This document shows positions 35,801-44,739 of a stretch of 64,000 nt of DNA, one piece after another. The stretch comes from Pseudomonas chlororaphis. Lineage in GTDB: Bacteria; Pseudomonadota; Gammaproteobacteria; Pseudomonadales; Pseudomonadaceae. Position 1 is the stretch's first letter. Each line of letters begins with the position of its first letter. Both the position numbers and the translations under genes were made by a program. The notes below the pieces were generated by a model. The model saw only the letters and a list, made by a program, of their open reading frames with translations. It made no database searches and was not told the origin of the DNA. The stretch is taken from positions 310,001 through 374,000 of the forward strand of contig NZ_JSFK01000002.1 in the NCBI RefSeq assembly GCF_000783395.1. The letters run 5' to 3'.

Positions 35801-36356
35801 CGATCAGCACACCGTGATCGGCGAAGTACCAGTCGCAATGACGGGTGCCGAGAGTGTCGCGGGTCAGCTTGCGGTCGATCTTGTTGATCGGGAATTCCAG
35901 ACCGGAAAAGTCCAGCAGGCTGGTTTTGCCGGAGGCCTGCGGACCGATCAGCAGGTACCACGGCAAGTCACTGCGCCAGCGCTCGCTGCGGCCGCGATAC
36001 AGGCTGGAAGTCTTCAGGGTTTTCAGCGCGTCTTTGAAGCGCGCCTTCAACTCTTTCTGCTCTTCGTCGATCAGCTCTTCGCGGCGAATGCGGTCCTGGC
36101 CGTCCTCGCTTTCTTCCTCGGCTTTCTTGCGGATACCGCTGCGCCAGCTGACGAAGACCATGGTCAGGCCCCAGATCAGGAACAGCACAGCGATGGTCAG
36201 CAAGCGAGAGGTCGAGCTCTCCCAGAACTTGTAGTCATCAACCGCCAACAACGGGCCGACGAACCACACCAGCAGCGCCACGAACAGCACCAGCAGCAAG
36301 GTCCAGACCCAGGTCTGGCGCAGGAAGGCGCCGACTTTCTTGAAAAACTTTTTCAT
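32817..36356 (-). CDS. tssM: T6SS inner-membrane complex protein TssM (IcmF)
   Basis: The ATG at 36356 gives 1179 residues. Two N-terminal membrane helices (about 15-38 and 50-70) and a cytoplasmic domain with Walker A GPQASGKTS at 138-146 are followed by the large periplasmic part with IcmF-related and C-terminal DUF1215-like regions. A third membrane helix lies near residue 435 (VGALAALALFGMLWAGG). TssM with TssL and TssJ makes the envelope-spanning complex. Normal size for the family. Confidence 0.95.
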   Translation of the reverse strand: MKKFFKKVGAFLRQTWVWTLLLVLFVALLVWFVGPLLAVDDYKFWESSTSRLLTIAVLFLIWGLTMVFVSWRSGIRKKAEEESEDGQDRIRREELIDEEQKELKARFKDALKTLKTSSLYRGRSERWRSDLPWYLLIGPQASGKTSLLDFSGLEFPINKIDRKLTRDTLGTRHCDWYFADHGVLIDTAGRYTTQPDVEVDGGAWTTLLELLRKRRRGRPLNGVLVTIPVETLLGGSEQDIDTLARQIRGRLQDVHQKLHVDVPVYLVLSKADKLLGFDEFFDQLTREESDQVLGTSFRKDQVGTDVAVLRNEFEELLRRLNSQVIMRMHSERDTQRRGRILDFPHQLGQIGERLCLFVDMAFTGNRYQRATQLRGFYLTSAPHLTQEMDATTAGIGASLGMSAGVLPTLRSGRSRFIHHLFSQVIFPESDLAGLDKRERSRIHWGQRALYVGALAALALFGMLWAGGFSANYERLENLRNLAQNWTQQRTALSPRDDAMGVLKTLDSSYAATQVFPKKGDVSYHERGGLYQGEDVNPVVKEAYERELEKQLLPRVATMLEGQIRANMKDRDRLLNSLRAYLMLNMKDRRDAAWLKDWVATDWSTRYTGNTAVQNGLSTHLERLLKQPFIYPLNDQLVTQARQVLRSESLATVVYRMLREQARNLPDYRFSQHLGPQGSLFIGTEYVIPGFYTQTGYQQYFSVQGSALVTDILRDNWVLGEGAGISDMDLRRLMVELEQLYFRDYANYWSEAVGQVALPPISDAGEGAEQLAGLTSANSPVLALLTEVRENTRFQAAADPVEEAGDAADALAGQKGKLGKVGKLAAAAADKASALNVAKTLPDTAKKSLQRRFEPLHRLLDDNNGPAADLTPALSALNDLQLQLAGLARSSTPEQAAFEMAKTRMSGQRDALTNLRNASSRLPRPLSVWFNVLAEDSWRLVLNDAYQYLNGRYQNELYSVYGKTISKRYPFSASSTSDVAISDFREFFRAQGTVDRFFDSYMRPFVSGDPGNYRMRSVDGHSLPVSKMYLDQMAAALTIRQSFFSINPAEPTVQFKLEPYTLDPAVSRSEFKFGDKTMEYRHGPILPMSFKWPTDAEDGRTSLVMDKMAGRPIGIEKNSGPWSLFRLFDLMQTEYLSGRDVLVLKADVGGLRANYLLTSQRTPNPFDMGVLRTFRMPVQL

Positions 36357-36369
36357 CACACGTCCCTGT

Positions 36370-37245
36370 TTACGGCTGCGACTGCGGTTGCACCGCAGCC
36401 GGATCAAGCGGCTGATAAGGTTGCAGAACGGTGTCGCGCTGCTCGCCCAAGACCCAGGCGAAGCCTGAATACATCACCACCAGACAGACGAAAGTGAACA
36501 ACACCACCATCCACGCCGGCACGATGCGCACCAGGTTGCGACGCTGATCGTTCAAGCCTTCCCAGTGCGGCGACAACTCGCGCGGCACGTCGCCACGCAA
36601 CTGACGGATCTGCCGGTACAAGGCGTCGCGGATGCCTTCGAGTTCGAGCATGCCGCGCGCTTGCACGCGGTACTTGCCCTCGAAACCGAGGGACAGGCAC
36701 AGGTACATCAGCTCGAGCATCGGCAAGTGCTTGACCGGGTTCTTCGACAGTCGATCGAGCAACTGGAAGAACTTCTCGCCACCGAAGGTTTCGTTGTGGA
36801 AGCTGCTCAGCAGACTCATCTGCGACCACTCGCTTTCGTTGCCCCACGGTGTGGTCACGACAGCTTCGTCGACCACGGTGCAGAGCACGTAACGCGCGGC
36901 CATCACCTGGCTGCTTTCGGCGCCGTTGTGCAGGGCGCGTACTTCAAACAGCTTCAGCCCGGCAGTCAGACGCTCGTTGAGTGCGTACAAGTCTTCGCGG
37001 GTTTCGCTGTGCTTGAGGCGCACCACTTCCGAAAGCAGCTCGGACGAGGCAGCGACCAGCGAATTGAGGCTGATGTTGAACGCTTCGGCCGGGCGCAGGC
37101 GCGCGGCGTAGATCATGCGTTCTTCCAGTTGCTCGAAACGCGGCGGCGCGGCGAAGTCGGTCAGCGGACTCGATGCCGGTCCGTGGCCTTGACGATCGAG
37201 CAGGACGGTTTTGTCGTCCTGGTTGTAATCCGTTTCCTTGATCAT
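36370..37245 (-). CDS. tssL: T6SS inner-membrane protein TssL (DotU family)
   Basis: This 291-residue protein has a cytoplasmic DotU domain (about 35-235; AARYVLCTVVDEAVVTTPWG is the family signature). It has one C-terminal transmembrane helix (about 248-270) and a short Pro/Gln-rich tail. There is no OmpA-like peptidoglycan-binding extension, as in the HSI-II type. It connects TssM to the baseplate. It starts five bases after tssK and ends 13 bases before tssM. Confidence 0.95.
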   Translation of the reverse strand: MIKETDYNQDDKTVLLDRQGHGPASSPLTDFAAPPRFEQLEERMIYAARLRPAEAFNISLNSLVAASSELLSEVVRLKHSETREDLYALNERLTAGLKLFEVRALHNGAESSQVMAARYVLCTVVDEAVVTTPWGNESEWSQMSLLSSFHNETFGGEKFFQLLDRLSKNPVKHLPMLELMYLCLSLGFEGKYRVQARGMLELEGIRDALYRQIRQLRGDVPRELSPHWEGLNDQRRNLVRIVPAWMVVLFTFVCLVVMYSGFAWVLGEQRDTVLQPYQPLDPAAVQPQSQP

Positions 37246-37250
37246 GTCGG

Positions 37251-38582
37251 TCAGTTCCTGATGGCCCAGAATTTCAGTTCAAGCTCGGCGAATTCGCCGG
37301 ACACATGGAACGCGAAACCGCCGGAGCGCTCGAGTTGTGCCAGGTCTTCGGAACTGAGTTCGAGGATGAAATAGGTTTTGTTCGAGTGGAACGCGATTTG
37401 CCGCGGGGCGACCGGCAACGGTTTGACCTTGATCCCCGGCAAGTGCAGGTTGACCAGTTGGCGGATACGCTCCACCGGGCCGACCTTGAGGTGCGCCGGC
37501 AAGCGGTGGCGCAGTTCTTCGGAGTCGCAGTTGGCACTGGCTGCCAGCACGAACGACGCCGAGCCGAGCAGTTTGTGGTCGTGCAACGGCGACACGATGA
37601 TGCCGTACTGACGCGCTTGCAGGATCAGTTCGATGGCGTGCTGTTCGAGCACCATCGACAGCACCTGACGAATCGCTTCCATCAGTTTGCGGAAGCTGCC
37701 GCCCTGATCAGCGTGAGAGTAGCGGCTGTCCAGGCGCGGGCGTTTGCTCTCGCCGGAGAAGGTCGCCAGATCGCCGAGCATGGTCAGCAGCGTGCGGTAC
37801 AACTCTTCCGGGTGCACCTGCTCCAGACCGAGGTAGTGGCGCAGCAGCAGCTCGGTGCGGTTGATCAGTTGCAGCATCATGAAGTCGCCGACTTCGGCAC
37901 CGCCGACCTTGCCGTTGGAGCGAATCCGCTCGGCAATCGTGTCGCCACGGTGGTTGAGCATGCTGATGACTTCTTTCAGGCACGACAGCAGATAGCTGGA
38001 GGCGTGGGCCTGAATGTAGGTCGGCACGAAATCCGGATCGAGGCTGATCACGCCGTCCGGCGTGGTGTCGAGCACGTCGCAGATCTTCAGCTTCACGTAG
38101 GCCTGATCGCTCTGCTGCTCGCCGAGCAACAGTTTGAAGTCCGGGCGACCGCAGCTGACCTGGCTGGCTGAATCGTCGCCGGCGTTGGAGTCGGCCACTT
38201 CGGCGTCGTACGCGGTGTAACGCGCGAGCACGTCGGATTGCTCCGGACGGCGCGACTCGATGTGGTTGCCGGTGACCAGCGGCAGTGCCAGATAGATCGG
38301 CGTGTTGCCGGTGTTCGGCGGTACGTCCAGCGCCAGCGGCTCGGTGTTGCCACCCAGTTCGAACAGGCTGCCGTCCGGCAGAATCCCCGAGGCTTCACTG
38401 ATGACCAGTTTGCCCATGTTGAGGAACTGCAGGTCGATCTCCAGATTGAGGAAACCCCAGGTGTAGCCACCCAGCAATTGAGTGCGGGTTTTCATCTGGT
38501 GATCGTAATAACGATCGTTGTGCTGGAAGTGCTGCGGACGCAGCAGCATGCCTTCCTGCCAAATGACTTTATGGGTATTCAT
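37251..38582 (-). CDS. tssK: T6SS baseplate protein TssK
   Basis: This 443-residue protein begins MNTHKVIWQEGMLLRPQHFQ, the conserved TssK N-terminus. The shoulder region includes FVPTYIQAHASSYLLSCLKE. TssK trimers link the baseplate wedge (TssFGE) to the TssL-TssM membrane complex. Two bases separate it from tssJ. No irregularity is seen. Confidence 0.96.
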   Translation of the reverse strand: MNTHKVIWQEGMLLRPQHFQHNDRYYDHQMKTRTQLLGGYTWGFLNLEIDLQFLNMGKLVISEASGILPDGSLFELGGNTEPLALDVPPNTGNTPIYLALPLVTGNHIESRRPEQSDVLARYTAYDAEVADSNAGDDSASQVSCGRPDFKLLLGEQQSDQAYVKLKICDVLDTTPDGVISLDPDFVPTYIQAHASSYLLSCLKEVISMLNHRGDTIAERIRSNGKVGGAEVGDFMMLQLINRTELLLRHYLGLEQVHPEELYRTLLTMLGDLATFSGESKRPRLDSRYSHADQGGSFRKLMEAIRQVLSMVLEQHAIELILQARQYGIIVSPLHDHKLLGSASFVLAASANCDSEELRHRLPAHLKVGPVERIRQLVNLHLPGIKVKPLPVAPRQIAFHSNKTYFILELSSEDLAQLERSGGFAFHVSGEFAELELKFWAIRN

Positions 38583-38584
38583 GA

Positions 38585-39094
38585 TCAGTCATCCGCCTTG
38601 GCGAGCACTTGATTGGTGTTGCGGATGCCGGTCTGGTCCAGCGTCAGATCGACTTCAGTGACCTCCAGCGGAGTGATCTGAACGGTGTGGCGCCATTGGG
38701 TGTCGGGCAAGTCGCGGTAAGCGGCGAGAACGCCCACATAAAGGCTGCCCTCTTCCACCTTGAGCTTCATCTCCACGGTTTCACCCGGGCGCAGCTCGAG
38801 TTCTTCGCTGGCCACCAGATCCGGGTTGAGGGATTCCTTGGCGCGCTCGTAGAGGCTGAAGAAATCAGCGTTCTCGAAGGTCACCGGGTGCTTGAGTTCG
38901 AACAGGCGCACGACGATCGGCGACGGCCGACCGTTGAGATCCGGGTTGAGCTGATCGCTGCCGGTCAGCTTCAGGTTGATCTTGGTCACTTTCGAGTACG
39001 GCGACAGCGACGAGCAACCGGCGAGCAGCACCAGCACGGTGAGCGCAGTCAGCGTCTTGAAAAAAGCGGTCGAGCGGCGAGACATGCGCATCAT
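38585..39094 (-). CDS. tssJ: T6SS outer-membrane lipoprotein TssJ
   Basis: This 169-residue protein has a lipoprotein signal with lipobox LLAGC (Cys27) and a beta-sandwich of TssJ type, including NINLKLTGSDQLNPD-like sequence and RPSPIVVRLFELK. It anchors the membrane complex in the outer membrane and binds the TssM C-terminus. Its start overlaps the fha stop by four bases. Confidence 0.94.
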   Translation of the reverse strand: MMRMSRRSTAFFKTLTALTVLVLLAGCSSLSPYSKVTKINLKLTGSDQLNPDLNGRPSPIVVRLFELKHPVTFENADFFSLYERAKESLNPDLVASEELELRPGETVEMKLKVEEGSLYVGVLAAYRDLPDTQWRHTVQITPLEVTEVDLTLDQTGIRNTNQVLAKADD

Positions 39095-40287
39095 CCTTGG
39101 TGGTCGGTGTGGAGGGTGGAGATCAGGCGAATCTGTTCTTCGTAAGCCTGGGCGAAGTCGCGGGCCAGCAGACGCTCGCTCCAGTCATCGTCCTGACGCA
39201 GCGCCTGGTGATAACGGCCGAACGCTCTCCAGCGCCCGCCCGAGGTCGCGATCAACGGCTTGTTGTCACGCTCGAAACGCAGGGTCAGTTGCTCCGGCGA
39301 GAAGTGCTCCAGCGTGCCGCGTACGGCGGCGCGGCTGGCGGTCAGCAGGGCCACTTGATGCGCCTGCAGATCGCGGAACGCGCGGGAGATGGCTTGCTCG
39401 GCCGGCAGATGACCGGGCTTGCTTGGCTGCAACAGAATCTGCAGTGCTTCGCTCGGATCGACGGCGAATTTCAGCGGGTTCTTGTTGGTGCCTTGCACGG
39501 TGGTCTGGGCCAGACGCAGTTCGTTTTTCAGCTCCGAACGGGTGCGCAGACTCTGCTGCAGACCGCCGATGCTTTGGCGCAACAGACGCGCAGCGTTCAG
39601 CGCCAAGGCTTCACGTTCGTCGTGGCTGAGGCCTTTGACATCGACGCCCAGCGCCGCACCGAAATGATCCCAGAAACCTTCGCTTTGACGCTCAACGACT
39701 TTCGGCGCCGGAGCGGGCTCAGGTTCGGCGGGCGCGGCAATCAGCTCCGGCACCATCAGGCTTTCCATGTCGATGCGCGCGTAGTCGGCGCGTTGACGGG
39801 AATCCTCAGGTTTGGTGTTCGGCGCCAGCAACTCGTCGATTTCCGAGTACACACGCTCTTGCTGCTCGAGAGCATTGAGCGGGTCGAGATCGAGAAACGC
39901 GTCGTCGGGGATGATGCTGCCGGCGGCGCGTGGACGGCCGACTTCACCGTCGAACGTGGCCGGGTCACGCACCAGGCGCGCGCGAATCTCGAAGTCGCCC
40001 AGCACGTAGGTGCTGCCGTGCTCGATGCGCACCGGTTCGCCTTTGTGCAGGCGTGCGCCGCTCTCGCCGTCCTGGACACCGTTGCTGCTGGTGTCGGTGA
40101 GGAAGAACGTGCCCTCGCGGTAGCTGACAATCGCGTGGTGATTGGACAGGTGACGCTTGCGGTCAGGGATGATCCAGTCGCAGTCCTCGCCCCGCCCGAT
40201 CACGCCGCCGGCCTGTTTAAAGGTCTTCTGGCACAACTCGGTGGGCACGAACTGCTTGGTGTTCAGCATTTCGAAAACCAATTCCAT
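39091..40287 (-). CDS. fha: FHA-domain T6SS protein (TagH/Fha2)
   Basis: This 398-residue protein has an N-terminal FHA domain (about 25-105; GGVIGRGEDCDWIIPD and SNHHAIVSYREGTFFLTDTSSNGV). It has a C-terminal region typical for TagH/ImpI proteins (RAFRDLQAHQVALLTASRAAV...). FHA domains read phosphothreonine, so it is the probable target or reader of the Stk1/Stp1 pair. It precedes tssJ and follows the 46-residue lipoprotein. Confidence 0.92.
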   Translation of the reverse strand: MELVFEMLNTKQFVPTELCQKTFKQAGGVIGRGEDCDWIIPDRKRHLSNHHAIVSYREGTFFLTDTSSNGVQDGESGARLHKGEPVRIEHGSTYVLGDFEIRARLVRDPATFDGEVGRPRAAGSIIPDDAFLDLDPLNALEQQERVYSEIDELLAPNTKPEDSRQRADYARIDMESLMVPELIAAPAEPEPAPAPKVVERQSEGFWDHFGAALGVDVKGLSHDEREALALNAARLLRQSIGGLQQSLRTRSELKNELRLAQTTVQGTNKNPLKFAVDPSEALQILLQPSKPGHLPAEQAISRAFRDLQAHQVALLTASRAAVRGTLEHFSPEQLTLRFERDNKPLIATSGGRWRAFGRYHQALRQDDDWSERLLARDFAQAYEEQIRLISTLHTDHQG

Positions 40288-40305
40288 GTTTGATGCTCCT
40301 TGCGG

Positions 40306-40446
40306 TCACTTGCCGCGATTGACCGCTTGCGGATCACCCAACGGGCGATAATCGTTGTCGTTGAATTTGTAGTTGCCGCTACAGCCGCCAAGGCCGCATA
40401 GAACGACGAGGGTCAGCAGGACAGCTTGCCAGTGACGAACAGACAT
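40306..40446 (-). CDS. 46-residue T6SS-linked lipoprotein
   Basis: The frame from the ATG at 40446 to the TGA at 40306-40308 encodes MSVRHWQAVLLTLVVLCGLG and then GC, a lipobox with Cys22. A mature part of only 25 residues (CSGNYKFNDNDYRPLGDPQA plus VNRGK) follows. GGAG-like GAGACC precedes it. Its position between the sigma-54 activator and fha matches the small 'orfX' gene of the P. aeruginosa HSI-II cluster as I remember it. Function is unknown. Confidence 0.78.
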   Translation of the reverse strand: MSVRHWQAVLLTLVVLCGLGGCSGNYKFNDNDYRPLGDPQAVNRGK

Positions 40447-40539
40447 CAGAGGGTCTCCAGGTGTAGACAAAGCACAAAGCGCCGACCCTTGCGGGCGGCG
40501 CTGAAATTGGTTTTTGCGAGGTTTTCGAGGATGTTTTGC

Positions 40540-42060
40540 CTACCCATCGAAATCTCCCAGATTGATGTTCAGACGGCCAAGCCGATACAGCAGCGTGCGC
40601 CTCGGCAGGCCCAGTTCGCGGGCGGCGAGGGTCTGGTTGCCGTCGTTTTTGCGCAGGCAGTCGAGCAATAACGTGCGTTCGACCTGCTCCAGACGTTCGC
40701 GCAAATTCAGGTGGCTGTTGTCTTCCGGCATCGGTTCCATGCGCAGGGAGAAATGCTCGGCGAGCAACTCGCCGCCCTCACATAACAACACCGCACGCTC
40801 GACCAAGGCCTTGAGTTCACGCACGTTGCCGGGGAAGTTGTAGCCGGACAGGTGTTCCAGCGCCGCGCTCGACCAGCGCACCGGATCGCGCTGCAAATAC
40901 GTGCAGGTCTTCTCGGCGAAGTGCTGGGCCAGTTCGAGGATGTCGCCTTCGCGCTGACGCAGCGCCGGCAGCTCGATCGGGAATTGCGCGAGGCGGTAGT
41001 ACAAGTCCTCGCGGAATTTGCCTTCGCTGACCAGCGTCGACAGATCGCGGTGGGTCGCGGCGATGATGCGCACATCGATTTTGTGCGTGTCGTTGGAACC
41101 CAGCGGACGAATCTCGCCTTCCTGCAACACGCGCAGAATCTTCGCCTGCAACGACAGCGGCATGTCGCCGATTTCGTCGAGCAACAGCGTGCCGCCATTG
41201 GCCGCATCAAACAGCCCGGCGCGGTCGCGGTCGGCACCGGTGAACGCGCCTTTGCGATAGCCGAACAACTCGCTTTCCAGCAGATTTTCCGGAACCGCCG
41301 CGCAGTTCTGCACGATGAACGCCTGAGAACGACGCGGGCCGCAATCGTGAATCGCCCGCGCCACGACTTCCTTGCCGGTACCGGTTTCGCCGCGCAACAA
41401 CACGGTGTACGGGCTGTGCAGGACTTTGCTGATCAGCGAATGAGTCTGGCGCATCGCCGCGCTTTTGCCGATCAGCCCGTAGCCACTGATGCTCGGCACG
41501 CTGCGCACAACCGATGCCGACTCTGCCAACGGCTGACGCAAGCGTTGCAGCAAATGCAACTGGCCAAGCACGAACGAGCCGAGCTGGCCGAGGGAATCAG
41601 CGAAGCCTTGCAGGTGGGTACGACGACGGCTGGCGCACAGCAGCAAGCCTTCGACCGCCTTGTGCTGATTGACCAGCGGCACGCACAGCAGCGACTGCCA
41701 CGGCGAGTTCGCCGCCGGCAGAAAACTGGTTTCGTGCAGGCTGCCGCTCAAGTCGTCGAGGCACACCACGCGGTTCTGGCACAGGGCGAATTGCAGCAGT
41801 TGTTCACCGTTGTAATCCGCCGGCAGGCTCGCCGCTTCACGCGGTTGCAAGGCGCCGTCGAGGCATTCGGCGTTCATCCCCAGGCACGTGTGAGTGGCGT
41901 CGAGCAGATACAGCTGCGTCAATTCGCAACCGCTCAGCTCGGCCAGACCACGCACGAAGTCACCCAGCAACGCAGCACCGTCCGCCGCGCGCGACAGACT
42001 GGCGAACTGCGCCAGCAACGCTTCGGCATAGACCAGTGGCTGCGGGACCTGAGTGAACAT
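40540..42060 (-). CDS. sfa2: Sigma-54 dependent transcriptional activator (Sfa2-like)
   Basis: The ATG at 42060 gives 506 residues. The N-terminal GAF-like sensor part (about 1-190) is followed by the AAA+ domain with Walker A GETGTGKE, the sigma-54 contact loop GAFTGADRD, Walker [13 protein letters not shown] and a C-terminal Fis-type HTH ([20 protein letters not shown]). It should activate sigma-54 promoters, most likely of secretion genes such as hcp/vgrG or this operon. It lies ten bases after clpV. Confidence 0.93.
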   Translation of the reverse strand: MFTQVPQPLVYAEALLAQFASLSRAADGAALLGDFVRGLAELSGCELTQLYLLDATHTCLGMNAECLDGALQPREAASLPADYNGEQLLQFALCQNRVVCLDDLSGSLHETSFLPAANSPWQSLLCVPLVNQHKAVEGLLLCASRRRTHLQGFADSLGQLGSFVLGQLHLLQRLRQPLAESASVVRSVPSISGYGLIGKSAAMRQTHSLISKVLHSPYTVLLRGETGTGKEVVARAIHDCGPRRSQAFIVQNCAAVPENLLESELFGYRKGAFTGADRDRAGLFDAANGGTLLLDEIGDMPLSLQAKILRVLQEGEIRPLGSNDTHKIDVRIIAATHRDLSTLVSEGKFREDLYYRLAQFPIELPALRQREGDILELAQHFAEKTCTYLQRDPVRWSSAALEHLSGYNFPGNVRELKALVERAVLLCEGGELLAEHFSLRMEPMPEDNSHLNLRERLEQVERTLLLDCLRKNDGNQTLAARELGLPRRTLLYRLGRLNINLGDFDG

Positions 42061-42070
42061 CACACCCACC

Positions 42071-44728
42071 TCAGGCGAACTCGCACGTCACGCTGGCTTC
42101 ACCGTCGAGCGTGGCATGCACACGCTTGAGGCTTTCGCCGGTGGCCATGGCGTCGAGCAGACGATCCGCCACCAGCGGCAGCACGTGCTGATCGAGCAGA
42201 TGGTCGATCAGGCGCGCGCCGCTTTCGCTTTGCGTGCAACGCTCGGACAGGTGATCGACGAGGTTCTGACACCAGCTGAAATCCAGCTGGCGACGGTTGA
42301 GACGCTCGCCGAGACGACCGAGTTTGATCTCGATCAGCTCGCGCAATACCGGGCCGCCGACCGGGTAGTACGGCACCACTTTCATCCGCGCCAGCAGCGC
42401 CGGTTTGAAGTGTTTGCTGAGTACCGGGCGAATGGTTTCTTCGAGGACTTCGGCAGTCGGCCGTGCGCCGTTTTCGCAGAGGTCGCTGATCTTGTCGCTA
42501 CCGAGGTTCGAGGTCATCAGGATCAACGTATTGCGGAAGTCGATCTCGCGACCCTCGCCGTCGTTGGCCACGCCTTTGTCGAAGATTTGGTAGAACAGGT
42601 TGAGCACGTCCGGGTCAGCCTTTTCGACTTCATCGAGCAACACCACCGAGTACGGTTTCTGGCGTACGGCTTCGGTGAGCATGCCGCCCTCGCCGTAACC
42701 GACGTAACCCGGTGGCGCGCCGATCAGGCGGGAAACGGTGTGCTTCTCCTGGAATTCGGACATGTTGATGGTAGTGATGAAGCGGTCGCCGCCGTACAGC
42801 AAGTCAGCAAGGGCCAGGGCGGTTTCGGTTTTACCGACACCGCTCGGGCCGACCAGCAGGAACACACCGACCGGCGCGTCAGGCTTGTTCAGACCGGCAG
42901 CGGTGGCGCGCATCGAGCGATCCAGTGCGTGCACGGCTTGTTCCTGACCACGGATGCGCGTGCGCAGGTCGGTGGCAAAGCTGGCGACTTTGGCGTTGTG
43001 TTCGCGGGCCAGTTGCGCCAGTGGCACGCCGGTCCAGGCGCTGATCACTTCGGCGACCAGACGCGGGCACACTTCGAAGCTGACCAGACGCTCCTTGACC
43101 TGTGCGGCGGTCAGGGCGCTGTGGGTTTCGTTGAGTTGTGCTTCCAGCGCCTCGACGCTTTGGCCTTCTTCGACTTCGGCAGCGACGGTTTCGATCACCG
43201 TGCCTTCGGCGTCTTCTTCAACGGTGACCACTGGCTCGACAGCAGCAGCTTCGCGGGCCTTGGCCAGTTGCTGACGCAGTTCCAGCAGGCGCTCGGCCAG
43301 TTGCTTCTGTTCAGTCCACAGGGTTTCCAGCGCGACCATTTCGTCTTCGGCTTCGTCGAGACGAGCTTCCAGAGCATCGAGCGCTTCGTGGTCGATCAAC
43401 AGACCAGCCTCGGCATCGCGACGCAGGGCCTGACGCTGACGGCCACCTTCAGCCAGTTCGCCACGCAGGCGCTCAAGACTTTCAGGGGCGGCGGCGAGGC
43501 TGATGCGTACGCGGGCGCACGCGGTGTCGAGGACGTCGACGGCTTTGTCCGGCAGTTGCCGACCGGCCAGATAACGTGCGGACAGTTCAGCCGCCGAGAC
43601 CACCGCGTCATCGCGCAGATAGATGCCGTGGCTCTTCTCGTAAACCTGGGCCAGACCACGGAGGATGGTCACCGCTTCGCTGACGGTCGGTTCGTGCAGT
43701 TGCACCGGCTGGAAACGACGGGCCAGGGCCGGGTCTTTCTCGAAGTATTTCTTGTACTCGGCCCACGTGGTGGCGGCGATGGTGCGCAATTCGCCACGGG
43801 CCAGTGCCGGTTTCAGCAGGTTGGCCGCGTCGGAACCGCCCGCGTTGCCGCCCGCGCCGATCAGGGTGTGAGCTTCGTCGATGAACAGAATGATCGGTTT
43901 CGGCGAGGCTTTGACTTCGTCGATCACGCCTTTGAGACGACGTTCGAATTCACCTTTGACGCTGGCGCCGGCCTGCAAAAGGCCCATGTCCAGCGACAGC
44001 AGTTCAACGCCTTTGAGCACTTGCGGCACTTCACCGGCGGCGATGCGCGAAGCCAGGCCTTCGACGATGGCGGTCTTGCCGACACCGGCCTCACCGACGA
44101 CGATCGGGTTGTTCTTGCGGCGACGGGCGAGGATGTCGACCATCTGCCGGATCGCGCCGTCACGACACAGCACCGGGTCGAGTTTGCCGTCGCGGGCCTG
44201 TTGGGTCAGGTTGTGGGTGAAGCGCTGCAACAGCGATTCGCCCTGGGCGACCGGTTTGCCATTGGCCGCCGGTTGCTCCTGTTGCGACAGGGCAAATTCC
44301 TTCAGGCGATCAATGTTCAACTTAGCGAGCAGCGGCTGATAGCGGCTGCCGGCGTAGCGCATCGGATTGCGCAGCAGGGCAAGGATCAGCGCCGCATCTT
44401 CAACCTGGGTCTGGCCCAGTTCGAGGTTGGCCACCAGCAGCGCGTCTTGCAGCCACTGCACCAGTTCCGGGGCGAACACCGGATTGCGCGAAGCGCTGTG
44501 TTCGACGCGCGATTGCAGCGCGGCGCTCAGTTCACCGGCGTCGACGTCGGCATCCTGCAGTGCGCGCGACAGCAAGCCGTTCGGACGCTCGAGCAGACCG
44601 AGCATCAAATCTTCGACGAGGATCTTGCTGCCACCACGGGCCACGCAACGCTCGGCAGAACGTTCCAGATCACGACGGGTTTCGGCGTCCAGCGCCTGGA
44701 TGAGTTGTTGCAGGTCTACGTTGATCAT
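42071..44728 (-). CDS. clpV: T6SS sheath-disassembly ATPase ClpV (TssH)
   Basis: This 885-residue AAA+ protein has a double Clp-N domain (about 1-150), a first ATPase with Walker A GEAGVGKTA and Walker B ILFIDEAHT, a coiled-coil middle region and a second ATPase with GPSGVGKTE and VVLLDEVEKAD. The hexamer recycles contracted TssB-TssC sheaths. It lies between tssG and the activator gene. Confidence 0.96.
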   Translation of the reverse strand: MINVDLQQLIQALDAETRRDLERSAERCVARGGSKILVEDLMLGLLERPNGLLSRALQDADVDAGELSAALQSRVEHSASRNPVFAPELVQWLQDALLVANLELGQTQVEDAALILALLRNPMRYAGSRYQPLLAKLNIDRLKEFALSQQEQPAANGKPVAQGESLLQRFTHNLTQQARDGKLDPVLCRDGAIRQMVDILARRRKNNPIVVGEAGVGKTAIVEGLASRIAAGEVPQVLKGVELLSLDMGLLQAGASVKGEFERRLKGVIDEVKASPKPIILFIDEAHTLIGAGGNAGGSDAANLLKPALARGELRTIAATTWAEYKKYFEKDPALARRFQPVQLHEPTVSEAVTILRGLAQVYEKSHGIYLRDDAVVSAAELSARYLAGRQLPDKAVDVLDTACARVRISLAAAPESLERLRGELAEGGRQRQALRRDAEAGLLIDHEALDALEARLDEAEDEMVALETLWTEQKQLAERLLELRQQLAKAREAAAVEPVVTVEEDAEGTVIETVAAEVEEGQSVEALEAQLNETHSALTAAQVKERLVSFEVCPRLVAEVISAWTGVPLAQLAREHNAKVASFATDLRTRIRGQEQAVHALDRSMRATAAGLNKPDAPVGVFLLVGPSGVGKTETALALADLLYGGDRFITTINMSEFQEKHTVSRLIGAPPGYVGYGEGGMLTEAVRQKPYSVVLLDEVEKADPDVLNLFYQIFDKGVANDGEGREIDFRNTLILMTSNLGSDKISDLCENGARPTAEVLEETIRPVLSKHFKPALLARMKVVPYYPVGGPVLRELIEIKLGRLGERLNRRQLDFSWCQNLVDHLSERCTQSESGARLIDHLLDQHVLPLVADRLLDAMATGESLKRVHATLDGEASVTCEFA

Positions 44729-44739
44729 GGCTCACGTCC

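Noticed and set aside
32727..36497. A 1256-codon open frame on the plus strand
   Set aside because: It lies entirely opposite tssM and its neighbours, has no start site or known domain, and reflects the codon bias of the GC-rich minus-strand genes.
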